DNA of 64,000 bases from Cesiribacteraceae bacterium YIM B00369 (GTDB lineage: Bacteria > Bacteroidota > Bacteroidia > Cytophagales > Cyclobacteriaceae): contig JAFMYY010000008.1 in NCBI GenBank assembly GCA_017948555.1, positions 158,896-222,895 of the forward strand, read 5' to 3'. Shown here piece after piece: positions 41,522 through 50,909 of this stretch. How positions within the stretch are numbered: position 1 is the stretch's first letter; every line of letters starts with the position of its first letter. The notes below the pieces were generated by a model that ran no database searches, had not been told where the DNA came from, and saw only the letters and a list, made by a program, of their open reading frames with translations. Position numbers and translations under genes: made by a program.

Positions 41522-43171
41522 TTAACTCTCAGGCGGTTTCGAGAAATATATCTTAAAAGTACTTCCCTGGCCTGGTTTACTTATCACCTGGATGCTGCCC
41601 CCTCTGTTTTCCACCACTCTTTTAATAATATATAGGCCAATTCCTGTCCCTTCCACATGGGCATGGAATCTCTTGAACATGGTAAATAGCCTGGCTTGTT
41701 GTGTTTCATTTAGACCCAGCCCGTTATCTTCCACGCTTAGCACTACCTGCTCACCTTCTTTATAAGTCCTGATACTTATTTCCGGAGGCCTATCCGGAGA
41801 GCAATATTTGATGGCATTGCTCAGGAGGTTGTAAAGAATGCTTCTCAGGTTGTTTCTTGGGTATTCTATTTGCTGAACCTCCAGACTTACCTTTAAAGTA
41901 GCTCCGGATGCTTCCATGTTGAGTCGAATATCATCCTTTACATCTTCTAATATTTCGTCAAAAGAAAGCTTTATTACTTCTTCAGCTAAATCTTTCTGAA
42001 CTTTGGTTATTTCCGCAAGGTCACTGATAGTTTTCTTTAATTTAAAAACTGATATATCGACCATATTTAGTAATTGTATCTGCCCGGTGCCGGCTGTACC
42101 ATCCAGCTTTTTTCTCATCAGTTGGGCAAGGCCTTCAAGGTTTACAATAGGACTTTTAAGGTCATGCGAGGCTGTGTAGATAAAGTTATCAAGGTCAATA
42201 TTCGTTTTTTCAAGTTCCTTATTTTTTTCTTTCAAGGCGGCTTCACTGGCTAAAAGCTCCTTTGTCCGGTTTTGTACCCTTTGTTCAAGCTCATTGTTGA
42301 GCTCAATGAGCTGTTCCTGCGTACTTTGGAGCTCTTCCAGCGCCTGCGATAGTTCTTTGTTTGCTTCATATGTCTCTCTTTGGGCTTCTCTTTGTACTTT
42401 AATAGCTGCTTCCAGTTCCGTTGTTCGCTCCACCACCTTTTGCTCCAGATTTCTGTTAAACTCTCTCAAAGCCTGGCTTTTTTCCTGAATTTGCCGGAGC
42501 ATATGATTGAATGCATCGGTAAGCGTTCCCAGTTCATCCCTGCCGTGCCTGGAAACCCGAACGGAATAATCCTGCCGGTCTGAAATGGCTCTGGCGGTTG
42601 CAGCCAAAGCAAGAATGGGTTCTGAAATTGTTTTCTGAAAGAGATTGGAAAGCAGAAAGGCAAGCAGGAAAGCCACAGCAAGGACCCCAAGTGTAATAAG
42701 CCCGTAGAGCCTAAATCGTGCATCCATGGCTTTCAGGTCGGATTTTAGGTATAAAGTCCCCAGTCGCTTTTCTCTATGTATCACCGGCTGATACCCGTCA
42801 AGGTGTGTATCAGTGAATTGATATTCTGTTGCTTTAGTTTTTACCCTAAGCACGTCTTCAGTAAAGTTTCCAGGGTACTGAGCAAAAATATCCCCTGCCG
42901 AATCGTATAAAACAACAGCCACAATATTGGGCTCAGTCCGGATAGTGGCTAACATTTCATTTGCGGCCTCCTGATCATCAAAAGCAAGGGCTGCCGAACT
43001 GTTCGCAGCAATAATTCTGCCCAGCGAAATCATCTGACCTATGGTAGTTTTTCGAAAGGTATAGTACTCATAAGCAAAAAAAGCTGCGCTGGTTATTAGC
43101 AAAACTATACCGCTTGTCAGCAAATTGACTGTTATAAGTTTTCGTTGTATAGGCACATCCTTGAACGACAT
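41522..43171 (-). CDS. Membrane sensor histidine kinase with CHASE8-like and HAMP domains
   Basis: 549 aa. TM1 about 14-35, periplasmic CHASE8-like domain about 36-150 (FRKTTIGQMISLGRIIAANS), TM2 about 155-178, HAMP to 230, a long coiled coil to 320, dimerization/phosphoacceptor helix with His in YTASHDLKSPIVNLEGLAQL, and HATPase_c with NLLSNAIKY, DNGLGLN and GTGIGLYIIK. It follows the YfiR gene by 11 bp. In the Pseudomonas Yfi system, a YfiR-type periplasmic protein represses a CHASE8 partner, so YfiR control of this kinase is plausible. No receiver is fused; its partner may be one of the single-domain receivers further on. Confidence 0.88.
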   Translation of the reverse strand: MSFKDVPIQRKLITVNLLTSGIVLLITSAAFFAYEYYTFRKTTIGQMISLGRIIAANSSAALAFDDQEAANEMLATIRTEPNIVAVVLYDSAGDIFAQYPGNFTEDVLRVKTKATEYQFTDTHLDGYQPVIHREKRLGTLYLKSDLKAMDARFRLYGLITLGVLAVAFLLAFLLSNLFQKTISEPILALAATARAISDRQDYSVRVSRHGRDELGTLTDAFNHMLRQIQEKSQALREFNRNLEQKVVERTTELEAAIKVQREAQRETYEANKELSQALEELQSTQEQLIELNNELEQRVQNRTKELLASEAALKEKNKELEKTNIDLDNFIYTASHDLKSPIVNLEGLAQLMRKKLDGTAGTGQIQLLNMVDISVFKLKKTISDLAEITKVQKDLAEEVIKLSFDEILEDVKDDIRLNMEASGATLKVSLEVQQIEYPRNNLRSILYNLLSNAIKYCSPDRPPEISIRTYKEGEQVVLSVEDNGLGLNETQQARLFTMFKRFHAHVEGTGIGLYIIKRVVENRGGSIQVISKPGQGSTFKIYFSKPPES

Positions 43172-43182
43172 TTGGCTAATTA

Positions 43183-43737
43183 CTATTTAGGAGTGATAAT
43201 TTCAGCCAGACTGAGTAGTTTGGAACTTATAGTCAGGCCGGCGGCTTTCACGGCAGCTGGGTTGATTTGAAAGCGTATTTTCTTATCAATGGTAACAAAG
43301 CGTATCATCCCGCCCTCCTCTATAAAATTATCTGCATCACTTACCGTAAGAATGCTCCGCCCCTCCAGCTTTTCCAGAATCCGCTCCAGTTTTGCAGTGC
43401 TTCCTACATTGATGAACAGCATATGACATGTTTGGATCTCCTCTACATCGTTATAATGCCGAACCACCAATGAATGTCCTTTCATTTTTTCGCCTGCAAT
43501 CACCTCTTGCAGGTAAGGGCTAAAAGGATCTTCTCCTAAGATGCCAATAATGATGGGAGCGTCTGACTCTGGAAATGCCTGTGCGGGCCATTCCATAAAC
43601 TGCGTGAAATTATAAAGGAAAGCAGACTTTACCTGATATTCTCTGGCAACAGGCCGTTGTGCATGCAAAGGTGCAGGCCTGTTTAAAAGCAGTACTAAAA
43701 CAAGAAGATATATACTGGTAGTTTTTATAGCCTGCAT
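43183..43737 (-). CDS. YfiR family periplasmic protein (DUF4154)
   Basis: 184 aa from ATG 43737 (MQAIKTTSIYLLVLVLLLNR), with a signal peptide ending near PLHAQ. A longer frame to 43779 overlaps the receptor gene too far. The motif EYQVKSAFLYNFTQFMEWPA followed by FPESDAPIIIGILGEDPFSP is the YfiR hallmark, and NFIEEGGMIRFVTIDKKIRF the conserved C-terminus. In Pseudomonas, YfiR restrains the inner-membrane CHASE8 protein YfiN; here the downstream CHASE8-like kinase takes that place. It overlaps the receptor stop by 13 bp. Confidence 0.9.
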   Translation of the reverse strand: MQAIKTTSIYLLVLVLLLNRPAPLHAQRPVAREYQVKSAFLYNFTQFMEWPAQAFPESDAPIIIGILGEDPFSPYLQEVIAGEKMKGHSLVVRHYNDVEEIQTCHMLFINVGSTAKLERILEKLEGRSILTVSDADNFIEEGGMIRFVTIDKKIRFQINPAAVKAAGLTISSKLLSLAEIITPK

Positions 43738-45650
43738 GTTATTCTTCCATATATGCTTCGGGGAATTTCTGCGCCCCATTCCTTATGTCGGTCTTCCCAC
43801 AGATTTTGTCCGACCACCGAAAACTCCCATTTATTCACCACCCAGGCAAGATGCAGGTCGAAAGTAAAATAATCCGGAACCTCTTCCGAAAGTTCACCAA
43901 GATATCGGGAGGTAACATCGAACTGAAAGTTGCCTGGCAAATCCATTATTGACTGAATTAATACCTGATTTTGAGCATCAAACCCTAAAACAGCGTAATT
44001 AAAAACACTTCCGGGTTTATTCTGAAGGTCTTTGTCAAAGTAGGTGTACCCACCACGTAATCGCCATTTTTTCATGATCTGATACCTGCCAGAGAATTCT
44101 GCCCCCCAAGAGGTTCCTTCCGTTCCGTTCTGAATCTGGTAAATTTGCGTTCCAGGGAGCGGGTCCACACTGTAAAGGTCATTATACTGATTATAAAAGG
44201 TGGCAAGAGAGAGGTTAATCCGGTGATTTGGCTGAACGCGGTATCCCAGCTCATAGGCAATCACTTTTTCTGAAATAAAATTTGGGCCTCCGGCTACATG
44301 GGGCTGATCAGGAGGTAGAGGCGTGGTGGGAATAAAGTAATCCACATCAATCCTGCTCGGAGTTCGGACCGAGCGGGAAACAGCACTCCAGATGGTATGC
44401 GGTCCACCAGGGGTAAAGGCGAGCCGGGCACCTGGCTGAAACTCAAAGCCGGTAAAAATATTGTGTAATATCTTTGTGCCGACGGTAAATTTCAGTACCT
44501 CAGGCACTACAGTTATTTCATCCTGTATAAAAGCATTATATAGGTCAATGCGTCTGTATTCCGGAAGAATGCCGGCAGCTGTTGTATAATTGTGGGTCTC
44601 GTCCTGCATAAAACGGTAACCGGCACCAATAATAAAAGAATGTCGTTTCCCTGAGGTGAACAGGTAGTCTATTTCAAGGTCATAGGTTTTAAGTTCAAAA
44701 CCAATAGTTGGCATGCGGCGCCATGTACGATCGAAATACGCCTGTACAGCTAACTGTGAATTTGAAAAATTTCGCGTCCATTTACCCAGTACATTTTGTC
44801 CGTCCAGGGTAGTAGAAACCGGAAGGGTCTCCTCTCTTCCTCCATAAAAATTGCCCTGAACCATCAGGCTGCTTTCCTCTGAAAGAGCCCGGTCAATCCG
44901 AAACCCACCTTGTGATACCCTCCATTCATCAGCACTTTCAGTTCCGTCGGGAAGAAATGTATGGTCACGACTGCTGTGCTGACCATATATCCGGTAAGAG
45001 GTATTTTTGCCCAGTTTACCACCATATCGTACCGCTCCCTGGTTGTTTAAATAGGTACCAACTGCTGCAGTAGCATACAACCCCTGGGTTTCTCCTGCAC
45101 TCTTTGTGATGATATTGATTACTCCATTCACGGCATTTGCACCCCACATGGTACCACCGGGTCCGCTAATTACCTCTATCCTGGCCACATCTTCAAGTAC
45201 CACGTTCTGGGCATCCCAAAATACTCCGGCAAAAAGCGGAGAATAAACCGTCCGGCCATCAATTAGCACCAGCAATTTGTTGGCATAAAGGGCATTAAAC
45301 CCTCTGGCACTAATAATGGAGGCAAAGGAATTTAGCTGGGCCACCTGAAGATTTGTGGCAAGGCGCAAGGCTTCGGTTAGGTTTGTAGCACCTGAACGTT
45401 GGATATCTTCCTGAGTGATTACCTGAATGGCTGAAGCCACCTCAGTTAACTTCTCGGGCTGCCTGGATACAGAAGTTACCTCCAGGTTCATCAACTCTTC
45501 GAGGCTCATCTTTTTCAAATCATCGGCAGGAAGGGTTCCTTCAGCTATCTGCCCAACAGCAGGAATCCCGGTAAAAAGCAGACCGGCAACTAACAGAGGA
45601 GCCAGCTTTTTAAGTTGCCGGGAAAAAGAGAAAATCAGTACGTCCTGCAT
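43725..45650 (-). CDS. TonB-dependent outer-membrane receptor
   Basis: 641 aa. Signal-like segment up to GIPAVGQ (about 35). TonB-box-like region DLKKMSLEELMNLEVTSVSR, then the plug with VITQEDIQRSGATNLTEALR and ISARGFNALYANKLLVLIDG, then the YSPLFAGVFWDAQNVVLEDV and GPGGTMWGANAVNGVINIIT motifs. A beta barrel follows to the last residues (IYGRITCRL). It begins an operon with YfiR and the CHASE8 kinase, an arrangement seen in Bacteroidota and Proteobacteria and likely linking ligand uptake or detection to signalling. Ligand unknown. Confidence 0.9.
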   Translation of the reverse strand: MQDVLIFSFSRQLKKLAPLLVAGLLFTGIPAVGQIAEGTLPADDLKKMSLEELMNLEVTSVSRQPEKLTEVASAIQVITQEDIQRSGATNLTEALRLATNLQVAQLNSFASIISARGFNALYANKLLVLIDGRTVYSPLFAGVFWDAQNVVLEDVARIEVISGPGGTMWGANAVNGVINIITKSAGETQGLYATAAVGTYLNNQGAVRYGGKLGKNTSYRIYGQHSSRDHTFLPDGTESADEWRVSQGGFRIDRALSEESSLMVQGNFYGGREETLPVSTTLDGQNVLGKWTRNFSNSQLAVQAYFDRTWRRMPTIGFELKTYDLEIDYLFTSGKRHSFIIGAGYRFMQDETHNYTTAAGILPEYRRIDLYNAFIQDEITVVPEVLKFTVGTKILHNIFTGFEFQPGARLAFTPGGPHTIWSAVSRSVRTPSRIDVDYFIPTTPLPPDQPHVAGGPNFISEKVIAYELGYRVQPNHRINLSLATFYNQYNDLYSVDPLPGTQIYQIQNGTEGTSWGAEFSGRYQIMKKWRLRGGYTYFDKDLQNKPGSVFNYAVLGFDAQNQVLIQSIMDLPGNFQFDVTSRYLGELSEEVPDYFTFDLHLAWVVNKWEFSVVGQNLWEDRHKEWGAEIPRSIYGRITCRL

Positions 45651-45876
45651 AATTACAACTCTTAAGCTCCTGAACTAAAATATTTAATGACATTTCAGGT
45701 TTTAATTTCCAGATAAGTGGTTTAAAGATTCCGTAAAACTTCACCTTTCAGATTCTTGATGATCTAAATTTATTGGATAATAGAAGTAAAGATAGCATAT
45801 ATCCCCGAGTAAGACTTTTAAACAGGAAAAGTTTCTTTAACAACTCCTCACTGGCAGCACAAATTGTATTGAATTC

Positions 45877-48800
45877 TTACGAGTGGGAGCTGGATATTGC
45901 CGATTCATTGGCATGGGCATATGCTTTAAAATAAAGTGTAAAGGTAGTTCCTTCATCAGGTTTACTTTCGACCTCAATATTTCCCCCATTCTTCTCAATC
46001 ATTGTTTTTACCAGATGTAAACCGATTCCTTTACCTTCTGCCTGGGTGGTTAAACGCTCAAAAACTTTAAAAAGCCTTTTGCCATCTTTTTCCATGTCTA
46101 TTCCAATACCATTATCCCTATACACCACTGTTAGGCCCTCATTGGCAGATTCAGTTTTGATGGATATAAAAGGATCTCTTTTTGAGGAACAATATTTTAA
46201 AGAATTACTGATAAGGTTTTGGAAAATACTATGAATGTAGGATCCTATATAGACGATCGAATCACCTTTAGAAAAATCAAGCTTAATAGTTGCTTTACAC
46301 TTTTCTATCTGCTCTTTGAAATCTTCTTTAAGGCCTTCCAGCAGATCAAAAAGATTTACCTCCCTTAATGGGAGACCATTTTCAGATTGAACCTGCAGGA
46401 CTTCCGTTAAGCTATTAATGGTCTTTTCAAGCTTTTCTACAGCGGATGGAAGTAGATTTACAATACTTTCTCTTTTTTCACCTCCTTCTCCCAGAGCAAA
46501 AGAAAGTATGGATTTCATATTGTTGACCGGGCCTTTAAGATCATGAGCTACTGTATGTACAAAGGTATCCAAAAGCTTGTTTATTTCGACAAGTTCCCTG
46601 TTCTTTTGCTCTAGCGCAATGGCAGATCCTTCCAGGGCTTTTTTTGCTAACACCATCTGGGTAACATCTACGCCAAAGGCAATAATACCGGTAACTACCC
46701 CTTTTGCATCTGCCATTGCCTGGTACATCAAATTGAAATAAACGTCTTCTAAAACTCCCTTATCTGATTTATCCAGTCTTACCAGGAATTCATTGGCAAT
46801 GAAAGATTCCCCTGTTTCATAGACCCTATCGATAATTTCTTTAATTCCCTGATCCTTAATTTCAGGAAGTGCCTCTAAAAGGGGTTTCCCCAATAGATTG
46901 CGTTTTGGGAACAGCTGCCCATAAGCCGGGTTTATAAAGCTATACACAAAGTCCTTGCTATCCAGAACAGCAACCACGGCGGGCAGCTGTGTAAAAAGGT
47001 TGTGCAACATAGCTCTTTGCGCCTCAAGCTTCAACTCCAGTTCTTTACGGGCAGTAATATCCGTGATGGTTCCGTAAAGTTTCACAAACTCTCCCTTTTC
47101 ATCTTGTACTGCCCTTCCTATACTCTGCATATACTTTAGCTCACCTTCCTTCCTGGTAAAAGGAGTGTCAATTTGAAAGGATGTTCCCTGGGTTAAGGTT
47201 TTATCTATAAGTACTGCTAGTTCTTTTCTATTTGGATAATATTTAAACAGCTCTTCCAAAGAAGGTTCCTCTAAAGAAGGGTCTAATCCCATTATATTGA
47301 ATACTTCCTCTGACCAGGTAATTTTACCTGTATGTTTATCATACTCCCAATTACCCATACCTGAGATTCTTTGAGCTTCCTGGAGCTTTTCTTTGCTTTC
47401 TAAAAGCTCATGGGTTCTCTCTAGTATTTTAATCTCTAATTGTTCATTATTTTTTAGTAGTTGTTCCTCTGTTTGTCTTAATTCTTTCAAAGCCTGGTCC
47501 AGTTCCCCATTTGCTTTCACAAGTTGCTCTTCAATCATTTTTTGCTCTGTGATATCCAGAGAGAAACCTACAGAAGCGTTCAGGTCATGGTCATAAAAAT
47601 AGTGATTGAGTACATGCCGTCCCTTAGTTTGTCCAATAAAAACTACTGATTTTCCCTCAAGCGATTCTTTTATATATGCAGCCGTTTGAGGATAGGCTTC
47701 CAGGGTATTTATCCCCCTGAGCTGACTGGGCTCAATATCGAGAAGCTTCAGAATTTTACCATCTGCATCTTCAATGATTCCCTGCTTATTTATGACGGTC
47801 ACCATTACAGGAAGATGTCTCAGAATGCCTTCAAGCAACTTTGTTTTATATTTCAGTGCCTGTTGAGCTTTTATTTGTTCAGTAATCTCAATCGAAGCAC
47901 TTAAGACTTGTGCAGGCTTCCCGTCCTTTCCAGTTTTAAAAACGGTGCGCCATGATTGCAGCCACTTCCATGATCCGTCTAAAGTTCTGATCCTGTATAC
48001 AACAGGAACAATTCTTTCACCATTTGCAAGTCTTTTATAACTTTCCTTATGTATTGGTAAATCATCCGGATGAATCAGCTCTTCAAGGAGCCTGTCACCC
48101 AGCTCCTTTATTTCTTCCTGTGAATACCCTATGACAGAAAAAATCTCCCGGTTCACATAAATATTTCTTTTTTCCTGGTAATCATAAAGGGCAATGATAG
48201 AAGGAGAAGCCTCTGTTAGACTGTTGATGAAATGTGCTTTTTCAAATAACTCTGTTTTTAGTTGCTTATTTTTCCTAAAATCCTTCAGCACTTTTATTAA
48301 AACAGCTATCAGCACTATAAAAAAGAATAGAACACCTATCACAACACCTGAAGAAGTTTTTCCTGAAGCTGTACTTTCCTCTATGAGCAGCTGAGTTAAA
48401 GTAGCTTCCTCTTGCTGCTCCTTCTTCCGCACTTCTTTTCTTATACTATCCATAAGGCTTTTGCCAACAGCTGTGCTAACCATTTCAGCGGCAGCTCTTT
48501 GCTCTCCCATTTTAACCATCTTTACTCCTACTGCGAGACGTTCTAATCTGGTATCAATGAGTTGTTTTAATGCTACTAAATTTTTCTGATAAGCGGGGGA
48601 ATCAGAAAATAAAGCTTCCAGCTTATTTAGAGTTGGAGGAATTCTTTCAATAGCAGTTTCATAAGGTTCCAGGAATTCTTCCTCACTGGTAATAAAATAT
48701 CCTCTTTGTCCGGTTTCAGCATCTTTCAATAAAGAGACTAAAACTTCGAGTTGATTAAGTATTTTATATGATTTCTGTGCCTTGGTACTTGTGCTTATAA

Positions 48801-48900
48801 AATGATTGACATTTTTAAAATATAGAGCGCTAACTACGGCCGTTAGAAAAAAAAGTAAGAAGAAGACCAGAAAAATTTTAGAATTGGCGTTAATCTTCAT
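45877..48900 (-). CDS. CHASE3/multi-PAS sensor histidine kinase
   Basis: 1007 aa. TM1 residues 8-28, CHASE3 domain to about 180 (LLKDAETGQRGYFITSEEEF), TM2 185-207. Four PAS regions with PAC tails follow (about 225-345, 350-455, 515-625, 635-755). Phosphoacceptor helix is FVHTVAHDLKGPVNNMKSIL, and HATPase_c has ISNSLKYCSSKRDP, DNGIGIDME and EGKGIGLHLVKTM. It should autophosphorylate and pass phosphate to the receivers at 49052 and 49522, which precede it in the same orientation at 151 bp. Signal unknown. Confidence 0.88.
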   Translation of the reverse strand: MKINANSKIFLVFFLLFFLTAVVSALYFKNVNHFISTSTKAQKSYKILNQLEVLVSLLKDAETGQRGYFITSEEEFLEPYETAIERIPPTLNKLEALFSDSPAYQKNLVALKQLIDTRLERLAVGVKMVKMGEQRAAAEMVSTAVGKSLMDSIRKEVRKKEQQEEATLTQLLIEESTASGKTSSGVVIGVLFFFIVLIAVLIKVLKDFRKNKQLKTELFEKAHFINSLTEASPSIIALYDYQEKRNIYVNREIFSVIGYSQEEIKELGDRLLEELIHPDDLPIHKESYKRLANGERIVPVVYRIRTLDGSWKWLQSWRTVFKTGKDGKPAQVLSASIEITEQIKAQQALKYKTKLLEGILRHLPVMVTVINKQGIIEDADGKILKLLDIEPSQLRGINTLEAYPQTAAYIKESLEGKSVVFIGQTKGRHVLNHYFYDHDLNASVGFSLDITEQKMIEEQLVKANGELDQALKELRQTEEQLLKNNEQLEIKILERTHELLESKEKLQEAQRISGMGNWEYDKHTGKITWSEEVFNIMGLDPSLEEPSLEELFKYYPNRKELAVLIDKTLTQGTSFQIDTPFTRKEGELKYMQSIGRAVQDEKGEFVKLYGTITDITARKELELKLEAQRAMLHNLFTQLPAVVAVLDSKDFVYSFINPAYGQLFPKRNLLGKPLLEALPEIKDQGIKEIIDRVYETGESFIANEFLVRLDKSDKGVLEDVYFNLMYQAMADAKGVVTGIIAFGVDVTQMVLAKKALEGSAIALEQKNRELVEINKLLDTFVHTVAHDLKGPVNNMKSILSFALGEGGEKRESIVNLLPSAVEKLEKTINSLTEVLQVQSENGLPLREVNLFDLLEGLKEDFKEQIEKCKATIKLDFSKGDSIVYIGSYIHSIFQNLISNSLKYCSSKRDPFISIKTESANEGLTVVYRDNGIGIDMEKDGKRLFKVFERLTTQAEGKGIGLHLVKTMIEKNGGNIEVESKPDEGTTFTLYFKAYAHANESAISSSHS

Positions 48901-49051
48901 GATGGTATTTTAGTAAAAGTAATCAATTCAGTTCTTCTCGGAGAAGGGGCTCCATCATTCGGGAAAATCCACACCGATAATTCCACTTTCATTTTTAAAT
49001 TTTTCTCCTTTTTCCTTCTCTACTATCTTTCTCTATTATTTTTTCGATTGG

Positions 49052-49477
49052 TTAATCTCTTTCTTCCATTTCCTGCAACAAATTTTTTACAGCTTCTTCT
49101 GTCAGAGGTTTAGTAATGTATCCACTTAGCCTATTTGTAAATCTTGCTGCCTGTTGAATGTCTTTGGGACTTACCGATGAAGTAAGAAGCACAATATGAA
49201 GTTTGTTGAGTTTGTCTATATCTAAAGCTTCTATCTCTTTAAGAAAGTCAAATCCATTCATAACAGGCATATTAATGTCCAGAAAAATCAAATCAGGACA
49301 ATCTTCTTCTGTCAAATTTTCCGAATGGCAATTCTTCTGTATGTACTCCAAGCCTTCTTTTCCATTTTCGGCATAATCAATCTCTTCAGCTATCTCCATC
49401 CCTTCTAAGAGTGAACTACATAGATAATTAGTGATTTGATCATCATCGATTAGCAGAATTTTTCTAAATATTTTCAT
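49052..49477 (-). CDS. Single-domain response regulator
   Basis: 141 aa, receiver only. Acid pocket LLIDDDQITNYL (Asp11-13), phosphoacceptor Asp67 in LIFLDINMPVMNG, Ser/Thr in IVLLTSSVSP, Lys in YITKPLTEE. No output domain, so it acts through partner proteins or as phosphate relay with the neighbouring kinase. 44 bp after the sister receiver gene. Confidence 0.88.
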   Translation of the reverse strand: MKIFRKILLIDDDQITNYLCSSLLEGMEIAEEIDYAENGKEGLEYIQKNCHSENLTEEDCPDLIFLDINMPVMNGFDFLKEIEALDIDKLNKLHIVLLTSSVSPKDIQQAARFTNRLSGYITKPLTEEAVKNLLQEMEERD

Positions 49478-49521
49478 ACGCTTTATATTAGTGTATTATC
49501 CTGTTGACTCCTGTATCTGAT

Positions 49522-49902
49522 TTACGCCTTCATGACTACTTCTTTGGATAAAGGTTTTCCGGTAATTTCCTTTACTCCCAAATCTCTAAATTTTTGAATA
49601 TCTTCTTCCTTTATATTGATGCCTAACAGCACAAATACAGTGTCTTGGTTGAAATTAATTGCATTTAGAGATTTCATCATTTCTAACCCATCCATTTCTG
49701 GCATATGGTGGTCAAGAAATACTAATTCAGGGCAAATACCTTCTGGAACTTCACTATGCCTTAGAAGATATTCCAGTCCAAACTTTCCATCTGTTACTAT
49801 TTCAACCCTTTCAGTGATAGCTAAATCTTCCAATATACCAGTATTGACAAAGTTGTTTATTTCATCGTCATCAATGAGAAGTATTTTCTTTAGTTTTTTC
49901 AT
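49522..49902 (-). CDS. Single-domain receiver with altered switch residue
   Basis: 126 aa. Acid pocket ILLIDDDEINNFV, phosphoacceptor Asp64 in LVFLDHHMPEMDG, Lys in ITGKPLSKE. The conserved Thr/Ser position in beta4 is occupied by Gly (VFVLLGINIKEED), which would alter the phosphorylation switch. It ends shortly after the lysine, so helix 5 is short. In tandem with the receiver at 49052; probably the first gene of this three-gene signalling unit. Confidence 0.82.
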   Translation of the reverse strand: MKKLKKILLIDDDEINNFVNTGILEDLAITERVEIVTDGKFGLEYLLRHSEVPEGICPELVFLDHHMPEMDGLEMMKSLNAINFNQDTVFVLLGINIKEEDIQKFRDLGVKEITGKPLSKEVVMKA

Positions 49903-50576
49903 TTATTCAGTCCTGCCTGCTTCAAAATATTGTTTCCTGCACCATGGCTAAATCATCGCAGAGCCCGCCCGTGAACGGATACTTTTCCAGTCCTTTTTTG
50001 GAGGAATACTTAAATTGTCTGTGGTTTCCTCTTTGAATGACCAGTTACCATCTATCCTGTTCAATTATCTTAATAATTTTCTTTGCTTTCATACCGCTGT
50101 TTTAATTTAAATAGGATTGAACAGGAGCAAAAGTTAAAGTCCCTTGAAAAAAATAAAGAAAAACCATGATTTCTGCTTCGCTGGAGCTTTTGGGAACCTC
50201 TAACCCTTCCACTTCCAGTCCATCCTGGTGAAAATGTTTGCCTTCAAACAGGGCTGCTACCTTTAGAGCATTACAAAATAATTCCCCTGCTATTTCACTA
50301 ATTTTTTCCCTGCAATTCCTTCACCCTCATCAAAGCATGAAATTGCTTTATCTTTTACACACAAATTTATATTTAAGGTTAATCTGTTTCATGATTTTAA
50401 GTTTCTTTTACTATTGAAATATACGGATTTTAAACCCTAAAATGGAGCAAATTATGGAATCTTCATTCAATTAAACTATCTACGGATAAAGGAACTGACT
50501 GCTCATTTCTGAAAATCACTTCTTATAAAAAGGAAGGTTTATTTTTTAACATTTAGAACTTTTTAACCATACAGCT
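49903..50576. other. Intergenic region without a recognisable gene
   Basis: 674 bp of AT-rich DNA. No frame with coding character, tRNA or obvious terminator is seen. It ends at a transposase remnant, so it may be mobile-element debris. Confidence 0.4.
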
Positions 50577-50696
50577 ATGAAAAAATATAGCACACTAGAA
50601 AAGTTCAGGTTGGTTGACCTCATCCTCAAAAATGAGCTTACTCTGACCCAGGCCGAATCCGAGTTTGGCATGGCTGCCCGAACTATACGATCCTGA
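50577..50696 (+). pseudogene. Transposase helix-turn-helix remnant
   Basis: A 39-codon frame encodes MKKYSTLEKFRLVDLILKNE then LTLTQAESEFGMAARTIRS, an IS3/IS66-type helix-turn-helix start, ending at TGA. The rest of the transposase is missing. 50697-50909 shows nothing else. Confidence 0.55.
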
Positions 50697-50909
50697 AAAG
50701 AGAAATATTTAACTTTCGATTTATGAGAAAACACAAGTGGACTTTTTAAAATAGAATAAAAATAGATTTCCGTTAGCAACTGCTATGCGGAGGGACCAAT
50801 AAAGACTTATTTGTTTCTCATCACCCCTGCATTATTTGATGAAAAAGTTTTACTTTAAATGATGGTGTTTTGGGTATTATTTGTTCTTTGTTTTCTAACT
50901 TAATGTTTT

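Noticed and set aside
50546..50779. Minus-strand 77-codon open frame
   Set aside because: The plus strand of the same region encodes a convincing transposase helix-turn-helix start, so the minus frame is a shadow.
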